Shown piece by piece: positions 1-6,227 of a stretch of DNA of 14,289 bases. The stretch lies in the NCBI GenBank assembly GCA_030042795.1, contig JASHYZ010000411.1:1-14289 (forward strand). The letters run 5' to 3'. The position numbers and the translations under genes were made by a program. How positions within the stretch are numbered: position 1 is the first letter of the stretch; every line of letters starts with the position of its first letter. Below the pieces are notes generated by a model. That model saw only the letters and a program-made list of their open reading frames with translations, had not been told where the DNA came from and did no database searches. The DNA is from Terriglobia bacterium. GTDB taxonomy: Bacteria > Acidobacteriota > Terriglobia > UBA7540.

Positions 1-452
1 GCCGTTGATGCTGGCTTCTGCTGCGAAGGCACGGCGCTCCAAGCTTGAAGACTGGCGCAGCAGACCAGCGTTGAGAAGAGAGTGACGCGGCGTTGGCCCG
101 CCCGGCGCGCGGATGAAGGCGGCGCGGTATCAGGTAACCCTCGAGTAACCCTTAGCAGGCTGCGGAAAAACCCGTCCAATCTGTCATTCCGAGGAGCTCA
201 AGGCGACGAGGAATCTCGTATTTCCTTTAATTTCAGAGCGAGATTCCTCGCTGACGCTCGGAATGACACGTTCCCGAACATTTTTCCGCACCCTGTTGGC
301 GATTTGTAGCGGTTCATCTTCTGGTTGGATGCGCTTCGCAGGCTCGCGGTGGCGCTCGGGTCACGACTCACGCCGGTTGGCCTAGACAAGCACACGTCAC
401 GGAACACGACTGAGGTTTCGAATGAGCTCAGAGATTGCCAGCCGGCCTATGC
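1..452. other. Gene-poor left edge
   Basis: No gene can be supported here. One plus-strand frame is open from base 2 to a TGA at 83-85 (27 residues, rich in Ala, Arg and Lys, ending in LRRE) and could be the 3' end of a gene that starts outside the window, but nothing in it is recognisable. Bases 156-295 hold a palindromic element listed separately; the open frames across it are produced by the repeat. In 296-452 I see no coding, RNA or clear regulatory signal. Confidence 0.5.
156..295. mobile_element. MITE-like palindromic element with 15-bp terminal inverted repeats
   Basis: The left end CAGGCTGCGGAAAAA (156-170) matches the reverse complement of the right end (281-295) at 14 of 15 positions. 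Inside, TGTCATTCCGAG (182-193) is a perfect 12-bp inverted match to 257-268, and CGAGGAATCTCG (207-218) a perfect 12-bp match to 239-250, so the core can fold into a long interrupted hairpin with a 20-nt loop. It encodes no protein. I see no clear target-site duplication (left flank CTTAG, right flank TTGGC). The nested terminal and internal palindromes suggest a small non-autonomous element or a REP/BIME-type dispersed repeat. A decayed relative of the core lies at 2281-2335. Confidence 0.7.
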
Positions 453-815
453 TCAATTAACCGGCAGATAGGCCAGTGCGCTGCACTGATGGATTCGAAA
501 GTGACAGGAACAGCGATCCGAGGGGCAGATCACCGAAACCACTCCGAAGTATTGTTGGGCCGTGATCAATCCGGGCACGCCGCACGCCGGGCAACTCACA
601 ATGGCGTAAAAGACGGAGGCCACGCGCTTGCGCAGTGAAGGAGAATGGTCAAGCACGATGACATCGGCCGGCGCCATTTGGCCTAACTGATCCTCATCAA
701 CCATATTCAAGCTGTCCGGCCAAACGGACTGCGTTGCGCCCGCCGTTCCGCGCTGAACGAATGAGCCGGCGCGAACCATTTCACTCCTCACATCTCCCCG
801 GCCTCGGCGCATCAT
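453..815 (-). CDS. Small Cys-rich protein, possible zinc-ribbon-like fold
   Basis: A 120-residue ORF on the minus strand that I cannot assign to a named family. Its C-terminal half looks like a genuine protein: C75-P-A-C78 is followed by C97, C102, C104 and C111, a spacing that could bind one zinc (CxxC plus CxxxxCxC). The N-terminal 50 residues are Arg/Gly-rich and probably not conserved. Two starts compete: ATG at 815 is preceded by AGGTGAGG about 4 nt upstream; an in-frame ATG at 779 is preceded by GAGGAG with a 4-nt gap and would give 108 residues. There is no signal peptide or membrane segment. It stands alone, divergent from the sigma-factor gene, with 447 bp between. A chance ORF is possible, but the clustered Cys motifs argue against it. 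Confidence 0.55.
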   Translation of the reverse strand: MMRRGRGDVRSEMVRAGSFVQRGTAGATQSVWPDSLNMVDEDQLGQMAPADVIVLDHSPSLRKRVASVFYAIVSCPACGVPGLITAQQYFGVVSVICPSDRCSCHFRIHQCSALAYLPVN

Positions 816-1024
816 CCCACCTCACCTGTGCTTCTGAGTCCGCCGGAAAAGCGTCCGGCGCCTCCACATAGACCTCTATCGGCAGAATCGAGAGAATCTC
901 AATACCCCTCGCCTTGCGCCTGCGGTTTCAGACTGATCTGTCAAATTCGTAAGACACTTCAACAGGCCTTAAAGCTTGCGCCGCCTTGGCCGATACAGCA
1001 ACCATCTGCGAGATGCATTGCGAT
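816..1024. other. Intergenic, nothing evident
   Basis: This is the left part of the divergent gap between the small Cys-rich gene and the sigma-factor gene. It presumably holds the promoter of the minus-strand gene, but no convincing -35/-10 pair stands out. The short open frame across it has no recognisable content. Confidence 0.4.
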
Positions 1025-1262
1025 GCAACATTGAACGCAAAGGTCACGCAGCGATAGACGCCGGGGACGCTAGACCCCGGAACGTACCGGAAAGCGCCAC
1101 TTGAGAAACGTGACAGGCGGCGAAGGGAGTGAAAACACGCCCTTCCCGGCAGCGCCGAAGTGTGTTCAGGCGCAGCGGAGAAGCCTGTCTCGCGAGTGAC
1201 GCAATTCGGTTGCAGTTCCGGCGCGGGCGGCTGTCCCGGAGACAGGAACGAGGTGAACGCAA
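1025..1262 (+). promoter_or_regulatory. Structured leader of the sigma-factor gene
   Basis: Several hairpins follow one another before the start codon. CCGGGG (1061-1066) pairs with CCCCGG (1075-1080) over an 8-nt loop. GAAGGG-a-GTG (1122-1131) pairs with CAC-g-CCCTTC (1136-1145) over an AAAA loop, and this can be extended by GGCG (1117-1120) with CGCC (1154-1157). CTGTC (1231-1235) pairs with GACAG (1241-1245) just before a Shine-Dalgarno-like GAGGTG (1250-1255). A weak promoter-like pair, TTGAAC (1031-1036) and GATAGA (1053-1058), could start a leader of about 200 nt. I do not recognise a known riboswitch. The structure suggests, but does not prove, RNA-level control. Confidence 0.4.
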
Positions 1263-2159
1263 ATGGCTACTCAAACAGCAACAGCCGCGTTGGGTCAATC
1301 GACATCCCGCAGCGTCAATTCTCGCCGCCGGACGACATGGTCAGCGAGTCAAAAGCGGATCGCCGCCAAGGCGCAACGCGAAGCTCTGGCAGCGGAGCGG
1401 GAACGCCAGCGCGAGGAACTTACGGTAAGGTTAATGGGGTTGGTGAAAAGGGTGGCGTTTGAAATGAGAGAGCATTTGCCTGCCCACCTCGATCTTGATG
1501 ACTTGGTGAGCGCTGGAACCCTCGGCCTCATCGACGCCGTGCGCCGCTTCGAAGTCGGCAAGCACGTCAAGATCGAAACCTATGCGCGCTACCGGATCAA
1601 AGGAGCAATTCTGGATGCGTTGCGCAACCTTGATCCGGCCTCGCGGGATATGCGGAAAAAGAACAAGCGCGCGGAGCGGGTGTTTCGAGATTTGGAGATG
1701 AAGCTCGGCCGCCCGGCCACGGACGGCGAAATGGCGGAAGCCATGCGCATGAGTCTGAATTCGTGGTACAAGATGGTGCATGAAATGCAAGCTATGGGTC
1801 TCGAGTGGCTTCGGCCCACAGATATGGCTCCGGCGCATCCGCTTGCCGAAGAGGATTTACCGGCCACGGACCAAGTGGATCAATTCGAGCTCTGCTATCG
1901 GCGGGAGCAGCGGGACTTGATTGCCCGGTCTCTGGACCGGGTGTCCGAGCGCGAACGGCTGGTTCTCTCGCTTTACTACGAAGAGGACCTTACCATGAAG
2001 CAGATCGGAGACCAGCTCGGTGTTGATGAGTCGCGCGTCTCACAGATTCATTCCGTGGCCCTCAACCGGCTGCGCAGTAAAGTGCAGTCGATGCTGCGCC
2101 CGCCGTTGCCGGGCGTGAGACCGCCCGCATCGACCGCTGTTTATGCGGAGCGCGTCTAG
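1263..2159 (+). CDS. fliA: RNA polymerase sigma factor, FliA/WhiG (sigma-28) family
   Basis: A sigma-70-family factor of the sigma-28 type, which directs RNA polymerase to flagellar/chemotaxis or developmental promoters in other bacteria. Region 2 spans about residues 57-125, with LDLDDLVSAGTLGLIDAV at 76-93 and the sigma-28-like RIKGAILDALRNLDPASRD at 111-129. Region 3 covers about 140-200. Region 4 (about 225-275) contains the helix-turn-helix LTMKQIGDQLGVDESRVSQI. Region 1.1 is absent, as expected for the family, but a basic Ala/Arg/Gln-rich extension of about 55 residues precedes region 2, making it (298 residues) longer than a typical FliA of about 240-260. The ATG start is supported by GAGGTG about 7 nt upstream. 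No flagellar gene or anti-sigma gene is nearby, so the regulon cannot be inferred from context. Confidence 0.92.
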   Translation: MATQTATAALGQSTSRSVNSRRRTTWSASQKRIAAKAQREALAAERERQREELTVRLMGLVKRVAFEMREHLPAHLDLDDLVSAGTLGLIDAVRRFEVGKHVKIETYARYRIKGAILDALRNLDPASRDMRKKNKRAERVFRDLEMKLGRPATDGEMAEAMRMSLNSWYKMVHEMQAMGLEWLRPTDMAPAHPLAEEDLPATDQVDQFELCYRREQRDLIARSLDRVSERERLVLSLYYEEDLTMKQIGDQLGVDESRVSQIHSVALNRLRSKVQSMLRPPLPGVRPPASTAVYAERV

Positions 2160-2280
2160 CAGCCGCACCCCAGGCGTTGCCCTCAGGCTATGTCTGGTGG
2201 TACAAACAAGACTGAGCTTTGGCTTAGCACTTTGTTGAAGTCTCGCCCAGCCATTCATAAGGAGCCGCCGGCGGCGGCAA

Positions 2281-2335
2281 GGAATCTCAAGGGACCTCTC
2301 TTTCAGAGCGAGATTCCCCGCCCGGAATGACAAGC
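2281..2335. repeat. Decayed copy of the hairpin core of the element at 156-295
   Basis: GGAATCTC (2281-2288) and GAGATTCC (2310-2317) form a perfect 8-bp stem around a 21-nt loop, matching the geometry of the inner stem in the first element. TTTCAGAGCGAGATTCC (2301-2317) is identical over 17 bases to 231-247, and CGGAATGACA (2323-2332) matches 259-268. The left outer arm and the 15-bp terminal repeats are missing, so this is a truncated or diverged copy. Confidence 0.65.
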
Positions 2336-2393
2336 TCCAGAACGTTGGGCGGCAAACTGAGACACTACCCGGCACAGCAAGCCGTTGACACCC

Positions 2394-2645
2394 ATGAATC
2401 GATACGACAGTAAGACGTTCGAAAACCAGAACGTGGTTTTGGACGAGGGCGTCTTTATTAACTGCGTTTTTAAGAATTGCAGCCTGGAGTACAGCGGCGG
2501 TGACGTCTACGTTCAGAACTGCCAGGGCGACGGTTGCCAGCTCATCTGGCGCGGCGCCGCGCAACGTACTGTCTTTCTACTCCAAGGCCTTGGATTGATG
2601 CCCGTTCCCACCGCACCGCCTGCCGCTAACACCCGCGTGCAATAG
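2394..2645 (+). CDS. Small hypothetical protein, Cys-containing, pentapeptide-like N-terminus
   Basis: An 83-residue ORF from ATG at 2394; a TTG nine bases upstream would add three residues but is less likely. I do not recognise a named family. Residues 8-45 show a pattern of alternating hydrophobic and small polar residues (FENQNVVLDEGVFINCVFKN) with NC at 24-25 and 29-30, resembling the right-handed coil of pentapeptide-repeat proteins, though too short for a full domain. Two more Cys lie at about 44 and 49. The tail is Pro/Ala-rich and looks disordered. There is no signal peptide. It sits between the sigma-factor gene and an exported FG-GAP protein and could be cytosolic. The biased composition argues against pure chance, but it may be spurious. 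Confidence 0.5.
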   Translation: MNRYDSKTFENQNVVLDEGVFINCVFKNCSLEYSGGDVYVQNCQGDGCQLIWRGAAQRTVFLLQGLGLMPVPTAPPAANTRVQ

Positions 2646-2767
2646 CGCCGCACGCTGGACTCAACCACTGGCGAATGCTCTTCTGAAGCACCGCCTCAAC
2701 GCCTGTTGATCCTCCATTGGACATAACGGACACGATCACAATCTTTTCCGAGAGACCCTCATCGCTT

Positions 2768-2783
2768 TATACTCAACGTAGGA
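2768..2783 (+). promoter_or_regulatory. Possible -10 element and Shine-Dalgarno of the first FG-GAP gene
   Basis: TATACT (2768-2773) resembles a -10 hexamer and AGGA (2780-2783) sits 7 nt before the ATG at 2791. If the -10 is real, the leader would be very short. No good -35 hexamer is visible at 16-18 bp spacing, so the promoter call is weak; the AGGA supports the start codon. Confidence 0.25.
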
Positions 2784-2790
2784 CCGGTTC

Positions 2791-4542
2791 ATGCCCTCTC
2801 GCCGTCAATTTATCACCGCGCTGGCCAGCCTCAGCGGCAGCGCTCTGTGCTTGCGCCGGAGTCTGATGGCAGACTCGTCCCCGCGAGTGCAACCCAAGGC
2901 TGAAGCTGAATCTCCCAGCGTGGCGGTTCGTTACACGAACGTGGCGCAAGCTGCGGGACTCGACTTCCTGCAAGACGCGACCGCGTCGGATCAGAAGTAC
3001 TACCTCGAGACCATGGGTACTGGCCTCGGTTGGATTGACTACGATCAAAATGGGCTTATGGATCTCTACTTCGTGCAATCAGCCGCTACCGATATTTACA
3101 AGCCGGCCCGGCCGCTGCGCTCCGCGCTCTATCGCAATAACGGCGACGGTACCTTTACCGATGTAACCGATAAGGCCGGCGTGGGAGCCGCCGGGCTCTA
3201 CGGCCAGGGTGTGGCGGTGGGTGACTACGACAACGACGGCTTTCCCGATCTCTACCTCACAGGCTATGGTCGCGCCATTTTGTTCCGAAACAACGGTGAC
3301 GGTACCTTCACCGACGTCACCGGGAAGGCTGGGGTTGCGAATACCAGCGGTTGGGGGACGAGCGCGGGCTGGTTCGATTACGACCGGGACGGATATCTCG
3401 ATCTTCTCGTCTGTAATTACATCGAGTGGTCTCCCCAAAACAACATCTGGTGCGGCGACCACAAGCCCGGATACCGCTCTTACTGCCACCCTGACAACTA
3501 CAAGGGCCAGCGGCTGAAGCTTTATCACAATAATCACGACGGTACTTTCACGGACGTCAGCGAAAGATCGGGGGTCGGCAAACCCGAAGCCAAGGGTATG
3601 GGCGTGGTACTCGCCGACTTCAACCGCGACGGCTGGACCGACATCGCCATCGCGAATGACACGTGGCCGAATTTCTTGTTCATCAATCAGCGCGACGGCA
3701 CGTTTAAGGACGTGTCGTTAATTTCGGGCGTGGCAGCCAGCGAAGACGGCAAGTACGAGGCGGGCATGGGCATCGATGCCGCCGATGTAGACGGCGACGG
3801 CTGGTTGGACATCTATATCACTCACCTCGATCATGAACTTAACCGGCTCTATCACAACAACCACGACGGGAGCTTCGACGACATCACCTATGCCTGTGGG
3901 ATCGGGAACCAGGCGATCAATTTGAGCGGCGTGACCATGAAATTTCTGGACTATGACAATGATGGCTGGACGGACATCTGCCAGGTGAACGGAGCGATGC
4001 TCGACAACATCAAACTCTACCATCCGGAAGTCACCTATCCGGAGCCAAAGTTGATGTTTCGGAACGTGGGTGGGGGGAGATTCAAAAAGGTGTCTGAGGA
4101 GTTGGGACTCGATTTCATGCACAGTGTTCCCGGGCGCGGCCTTGCTGTGGCCGACTACGACAATGACGGCGACCTTGACTTGGCTATAAACGTCCGCGGT
4201 GAACGCCCTGAACTGCTGCGCAACGACGGCGGCAACAGCAACAACTGGTTGCAGGTGTTCCTCATCGGCACCAAGTCCAACCGCGACGCCGTCGGCTCGA
4301 CACTCCAGCTGGTTTCAGAAGGATTCACTCAGATCAAGCAGCGGCAGGGCGGAATGGGCTACATGTCGGCGAGCGACCCCCGCGTGCACTTCGGGCTGGG
4401 AACCCGCAAGTCCATCGAGTGGTTGGAAATCACTTGGCCGAACGGCGCAGCGGAGAAGCTCGAGAAGGTGCCGTTGAATCAGATCATCACCGTAAAGGAA
4501 GGAGAGGGAATTGTGCCGCGGCCCTTTCCGAAGGTTTCGTAG
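2791..4542 (+). CDS. Exported FG-GAP/VCBS beta-propeller protein with C-terminal ASPIC/UnbV domain (CRTAC1-like)
   Basis: A predicted secreted protein of 583 residues. It begins with a Tat-type signal (SRRQFI at residues 3-8, then an Ala/Leu/Ser stretch, possible cleavage after LMA near 27). The mature part has seven calcium-binding-type motifs of the form DxDxDG (DYDQNG, DYDNDG, DYDRDG, DFNRDG, DVDGDG, DYDNDG, DYDNDG), alternating with strands such as LYRNNGDGTFTDV, as expected of a seven-bladed integrin-alpha-like propeller. A loop between the third and fourth motifs carries C221 and C232. Residues from about 484 to 572 form an ASPIC/UnbV domain (RVHFGLG, IEWLEITWPNG). The family's biochemical role is poorly known; binding or adhesion outside the membrane is an inference. 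It is paralogous to the gene at 10025-11899 and convergent with the P450 gene. Confidence 0.92.
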   Translation: MPSRRQFITALASLSGSALCLRRSLMADSSPRVQPKAEAESPSVAVRYTNVAQAAGLDFLQDATASDQKYYLETMGTGLGWIDYDQNGLMDLYFVQSAATDIYKPARPLRSALYRNNGDGTFTDVTDKAGVGAAGLYGQGVAVGDYDNDGFPDLYLTGYGRAILFRNNGDGTFTDVTGKAGVANTSGWGTSAGWFDYDRDGYLDLLVCNYIEWSPQNNIWCGDHKPGYRSYCHPDNYKGQRLKLYHNNHDGTFTDVSERSGVGKPEAKGMGVVLADFNRDGWTDIAIANDTWPNFLFINQRDGTFKDVSLISGVAASEDGKYEAGMGIDAADVDGDGWLDIYITHLDHELNRLYHNNHDGSFDDITYACGIGNQAINLSGVTMKFLDYDNDGWTDICQVNGAMLDNIKLYHPEVTYPEPKLMFRNVGGGRFKKVSEELGLDFMHSVPGRGLAVADYDNDGDLDLAINVRGERPELLRNDGGNSNNWLQVFLIGTKSNRDAVGSTLQLVSEGFTQIKQRQGGMGYMSASDPRVHFGLGTRKSIEWLEITWPNGAAEKLEKVPLNQIITVKEGEGIVPRPFPKVS

Positions 4543-4591
4543 GTGCGGGTCTTGCGCCCGCCCTCGGGCGACCACGAGAGGTCGCCCCTAC
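4540..4591. terminator. Palindrome between convergent genes; possible two-way terminator or dispersed repeat
   Basis: GGGCGACC (4566-4573) and GGTCGCCC (4580-4587) form a perfect 8-bp stem with a 6-nt loop. GTAG at 4540-4543 and CTAC at 4588-4591 can close the outside, with a second small GC stem (GCGGG with GCCCGC) in between. It lies in the 64 bp between the stops of the FG-GAP and P450 genes. No T-run follows on either strand, so it is not a classical intrinsic terminator; GGTCGCCCCTAC-type palindromes often occur as dispersed repeats in GC-rich genomes (from memory). Confidence 0.5.
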
Positions 4592-4606
4592 GTGACCGCG
4601 CACTGG

Positions 4607-5962
4607 TCACTGTTCCAGCACCACGGTCTCGCGGGCAGGATGAACTGTCATTTTCATCCCATACTCGGGTCGCAGGGTAAGCGAAGGAAGGGGCCAAGTA
4701 GGATGTCCCGGCACGGTCCGGAAGCTAAACCGGCGAATAATCGTAGCCAGGACCAGCGCGATCTCGAGAAGTGCGAACTCCCTTCCGATGCATACGCGGG
4801 GGCCGCCCCCAAATGGAAAGTATGCGAACTTCGGCAAGCGGTCGGCCAAGCCGTCTGCCCAGCGCTCAGGACGGAAAGCATCAGGGTCGTCAAAGAATCG
4901 CGGGTCGCGGTGCACAACCCACTGAAACATCGCCACCGTCGATCCTTTGGGTACCGTGTAGCCGCCAATCTCGCAGTCGCTGAGCGCCTCGCGCACCACG
5001 CCGTAGGCGGGAGGATACAAGCGGAGCGACTCCTTGATAACCCAATCAAGGTAGGGCAACCGGCTGAGGTCGCGGAGCGTCGCAGGGCGGTCTCCCAGAA
5101 TGCTGTCCAGTTCCTGCTGCAACCGGGTCTCCGCCTCAGGATTCTCCCCTAAGAGAAAGAGCGTCCATGTCAGCGCGAGCCCCGTGGTTTCGTGGCCGGT
5201 GAAGAAGAGAGTGGTCATCTCATCGCGAAGTTGCTGGTCTGTCATCTCCACGCCGTAGACCTGTTGCGCTCGCAGAAAGGCTGAGAGCAGGCTGATTTCG
5301 TCTCCGTTTGAATGATGCCCGTCGCGGATTGCGTCGTAAATGATGCCGTCGAGGCTCCGCATTGCCCGTAGATAGCGGAGGTTGCCCGGCGTGGGAATCC
5401 ATTCCGGTAACGCGTACAGGCCGAAGCGATCGGCAAACTGCTCGAGATAGACATTGATTGCAGCGGCTGCGTCTTCGATTTCGTCGGCGAGATCACGGCC
5501 GAAAAGCACCCTCGCGATGATCTCCAGCGTGAGACGCATCATTTCATGGTGAACGTCGTGAACCTCGCCGGTCTGCCAGCTCTCCAGCTTTCGCTCCGCG
5601 TAGGCAACAATCGTTTCAGCGTAAGTATCGATGTGCTCGTGCCGGAAGGCGCGCTGCCCAATCCGCCGCTCGCGCAGCCAGGTATCGCCGTCGCTGGTGA
5701 GCAGGCCCTGTCCAAACAGACGGCGGCTCTCGCGGAGATAGACCGCCTTAATGAAATTCCGATAGTTGGTAACCAGCACTTCCTCGATGTAGCGCGGATG
5801 GCTGATCAAATACGTGGGGATGTTCACCACGCGCATGAAGACGATGTCGCCATATTCGCGCGCGATCCGACTGGCGAACTTGACGTCTTCCCTCCTCACC
5901 TCTGGAAGCACACCGAGGAGGAAGTGACCTCTGGGGCCGGGCGGCCGCTTGATTGAAGGCAT
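4607..5962 (-). CDS. Cytochrome P450
   Basis: A soluble bacterial cytochrome P450 of 451 residues, a haem-thiolate monooxygenase that inserts one oxygen atom into an organic substrate using electrons from separate redox partners. All hallmarks are present: I-helix FTGHETTG with E258-T-T for oxygen activation, K-helix ESLR (E311, R314), and the haem-binding loop FPFGGGPRVCIG with the axial ligand C391. There is no N-terminal membrane anchor; the protein opens with the Pro-rich PPGPRG hinge seen in CYP4/CYP102-like enzymes. The ATG at 5962 is the natural start, although no strong Shine-Dalgarno precedes it. No ferredoxin or reductase gene is adjacent, so redox partners must be encoded elsewhere. 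The substrate cannot be predicted; lipid or fatty-acid-like substrates would be consistent with the subgroup but this is a guess. Confidence 0.97.
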   Translation of the reverse strand: MPSIKRPPGPRGHFLLGVLPEVRREDVKFASRIAREYGDIVFMRVVNIPTYLISHPRYIEEVLVTNYRNFIKAVYLRESRRLFGQGLLTSDGDTWLRERRIGQRAFRHEHIDTYAETIVAYAERKLESWQTGEVHDVHHEMMRLTLEIIARVLFGRDLADEIEDAAAAINVYLEQFADRFGLYALPEWIPTPGNLRYLRAMRSLDGIIYDAIRDGHHSNGDEISLLSAFLRAQQVYGVEMTDQQLRDEMTTLFFTGHETTGLALTWTLFLLGENPEAETRLQQELDSILGDRPATLRDLSRLPYLDWVIKESLRLYPPAYGVVREALSDCEIGGYTVPKGSTVAMFQWVVHRDPRFFDDPDAFRPERWADGLADRLPKFAYFPFGGGPRVCIGREFALLEIALVLATIIRRFSFRTVPGHPTWPLPSLTLRPEYGMKMTVHPARETVVLEQ

Positions 5963-6227
5963 AAGTTGGATACTCAGCAGTGTAACAGATTGGCTATCCT
6001 AGCATGAGAATAGACATTACGGCAAAGCGAACTTCCGTGCTCTCAAGAAGAGATTTTCGCGCCTTGGGTGCTCTCGCTTATAGATGGAGCATCCTACCCA
6101 AAGGTTGCTGGACCGGATTGTCACCACGCGGTGCGCCGAAAGGCATATTTCCCTGAGCCTTTCCTTGCTGTGATGTGCTTGACGTGACGTGACGCGCCTT
6201 AGGCTGACGTACAATGGACTGCGCGTC
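5963..6227. promoter_or_regulatory. Divergent intergenic region, weak P450 promoter candidate
   Basis: This is the shared upstream region of the minus-strand P450 gene and the plus-strand nuclease-like gene. On the minus strand TTGCCG (6025-6020) and TAGGAT (6001-5996) are separated by 18 bp and match sigma-70 hexamers at 4 of 6 positions each, a weak P450 promoter candidate. A short direct repeat, GACGTGACGTGACG, lies at 6181-6194. No clear promoter for the plus-strand gene was found. Confidence 0.25.

Noticed and set aside
82..309. Plus-strand ORF of 75 residues at the left edge
   Set aside because: It runs through the palindromic element and has no protein-like features or ribosome site.
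1025..1160. c-di-GMP-I (GEMM) riboswitch before the sigma-factor gene
   Set aside because: Only ACGCAAAG at 1035-1042 resembles the class; the AGGGCAAA-type junction, the P2 closing pairs and the tetraloop/receptor arrangement could not be found.
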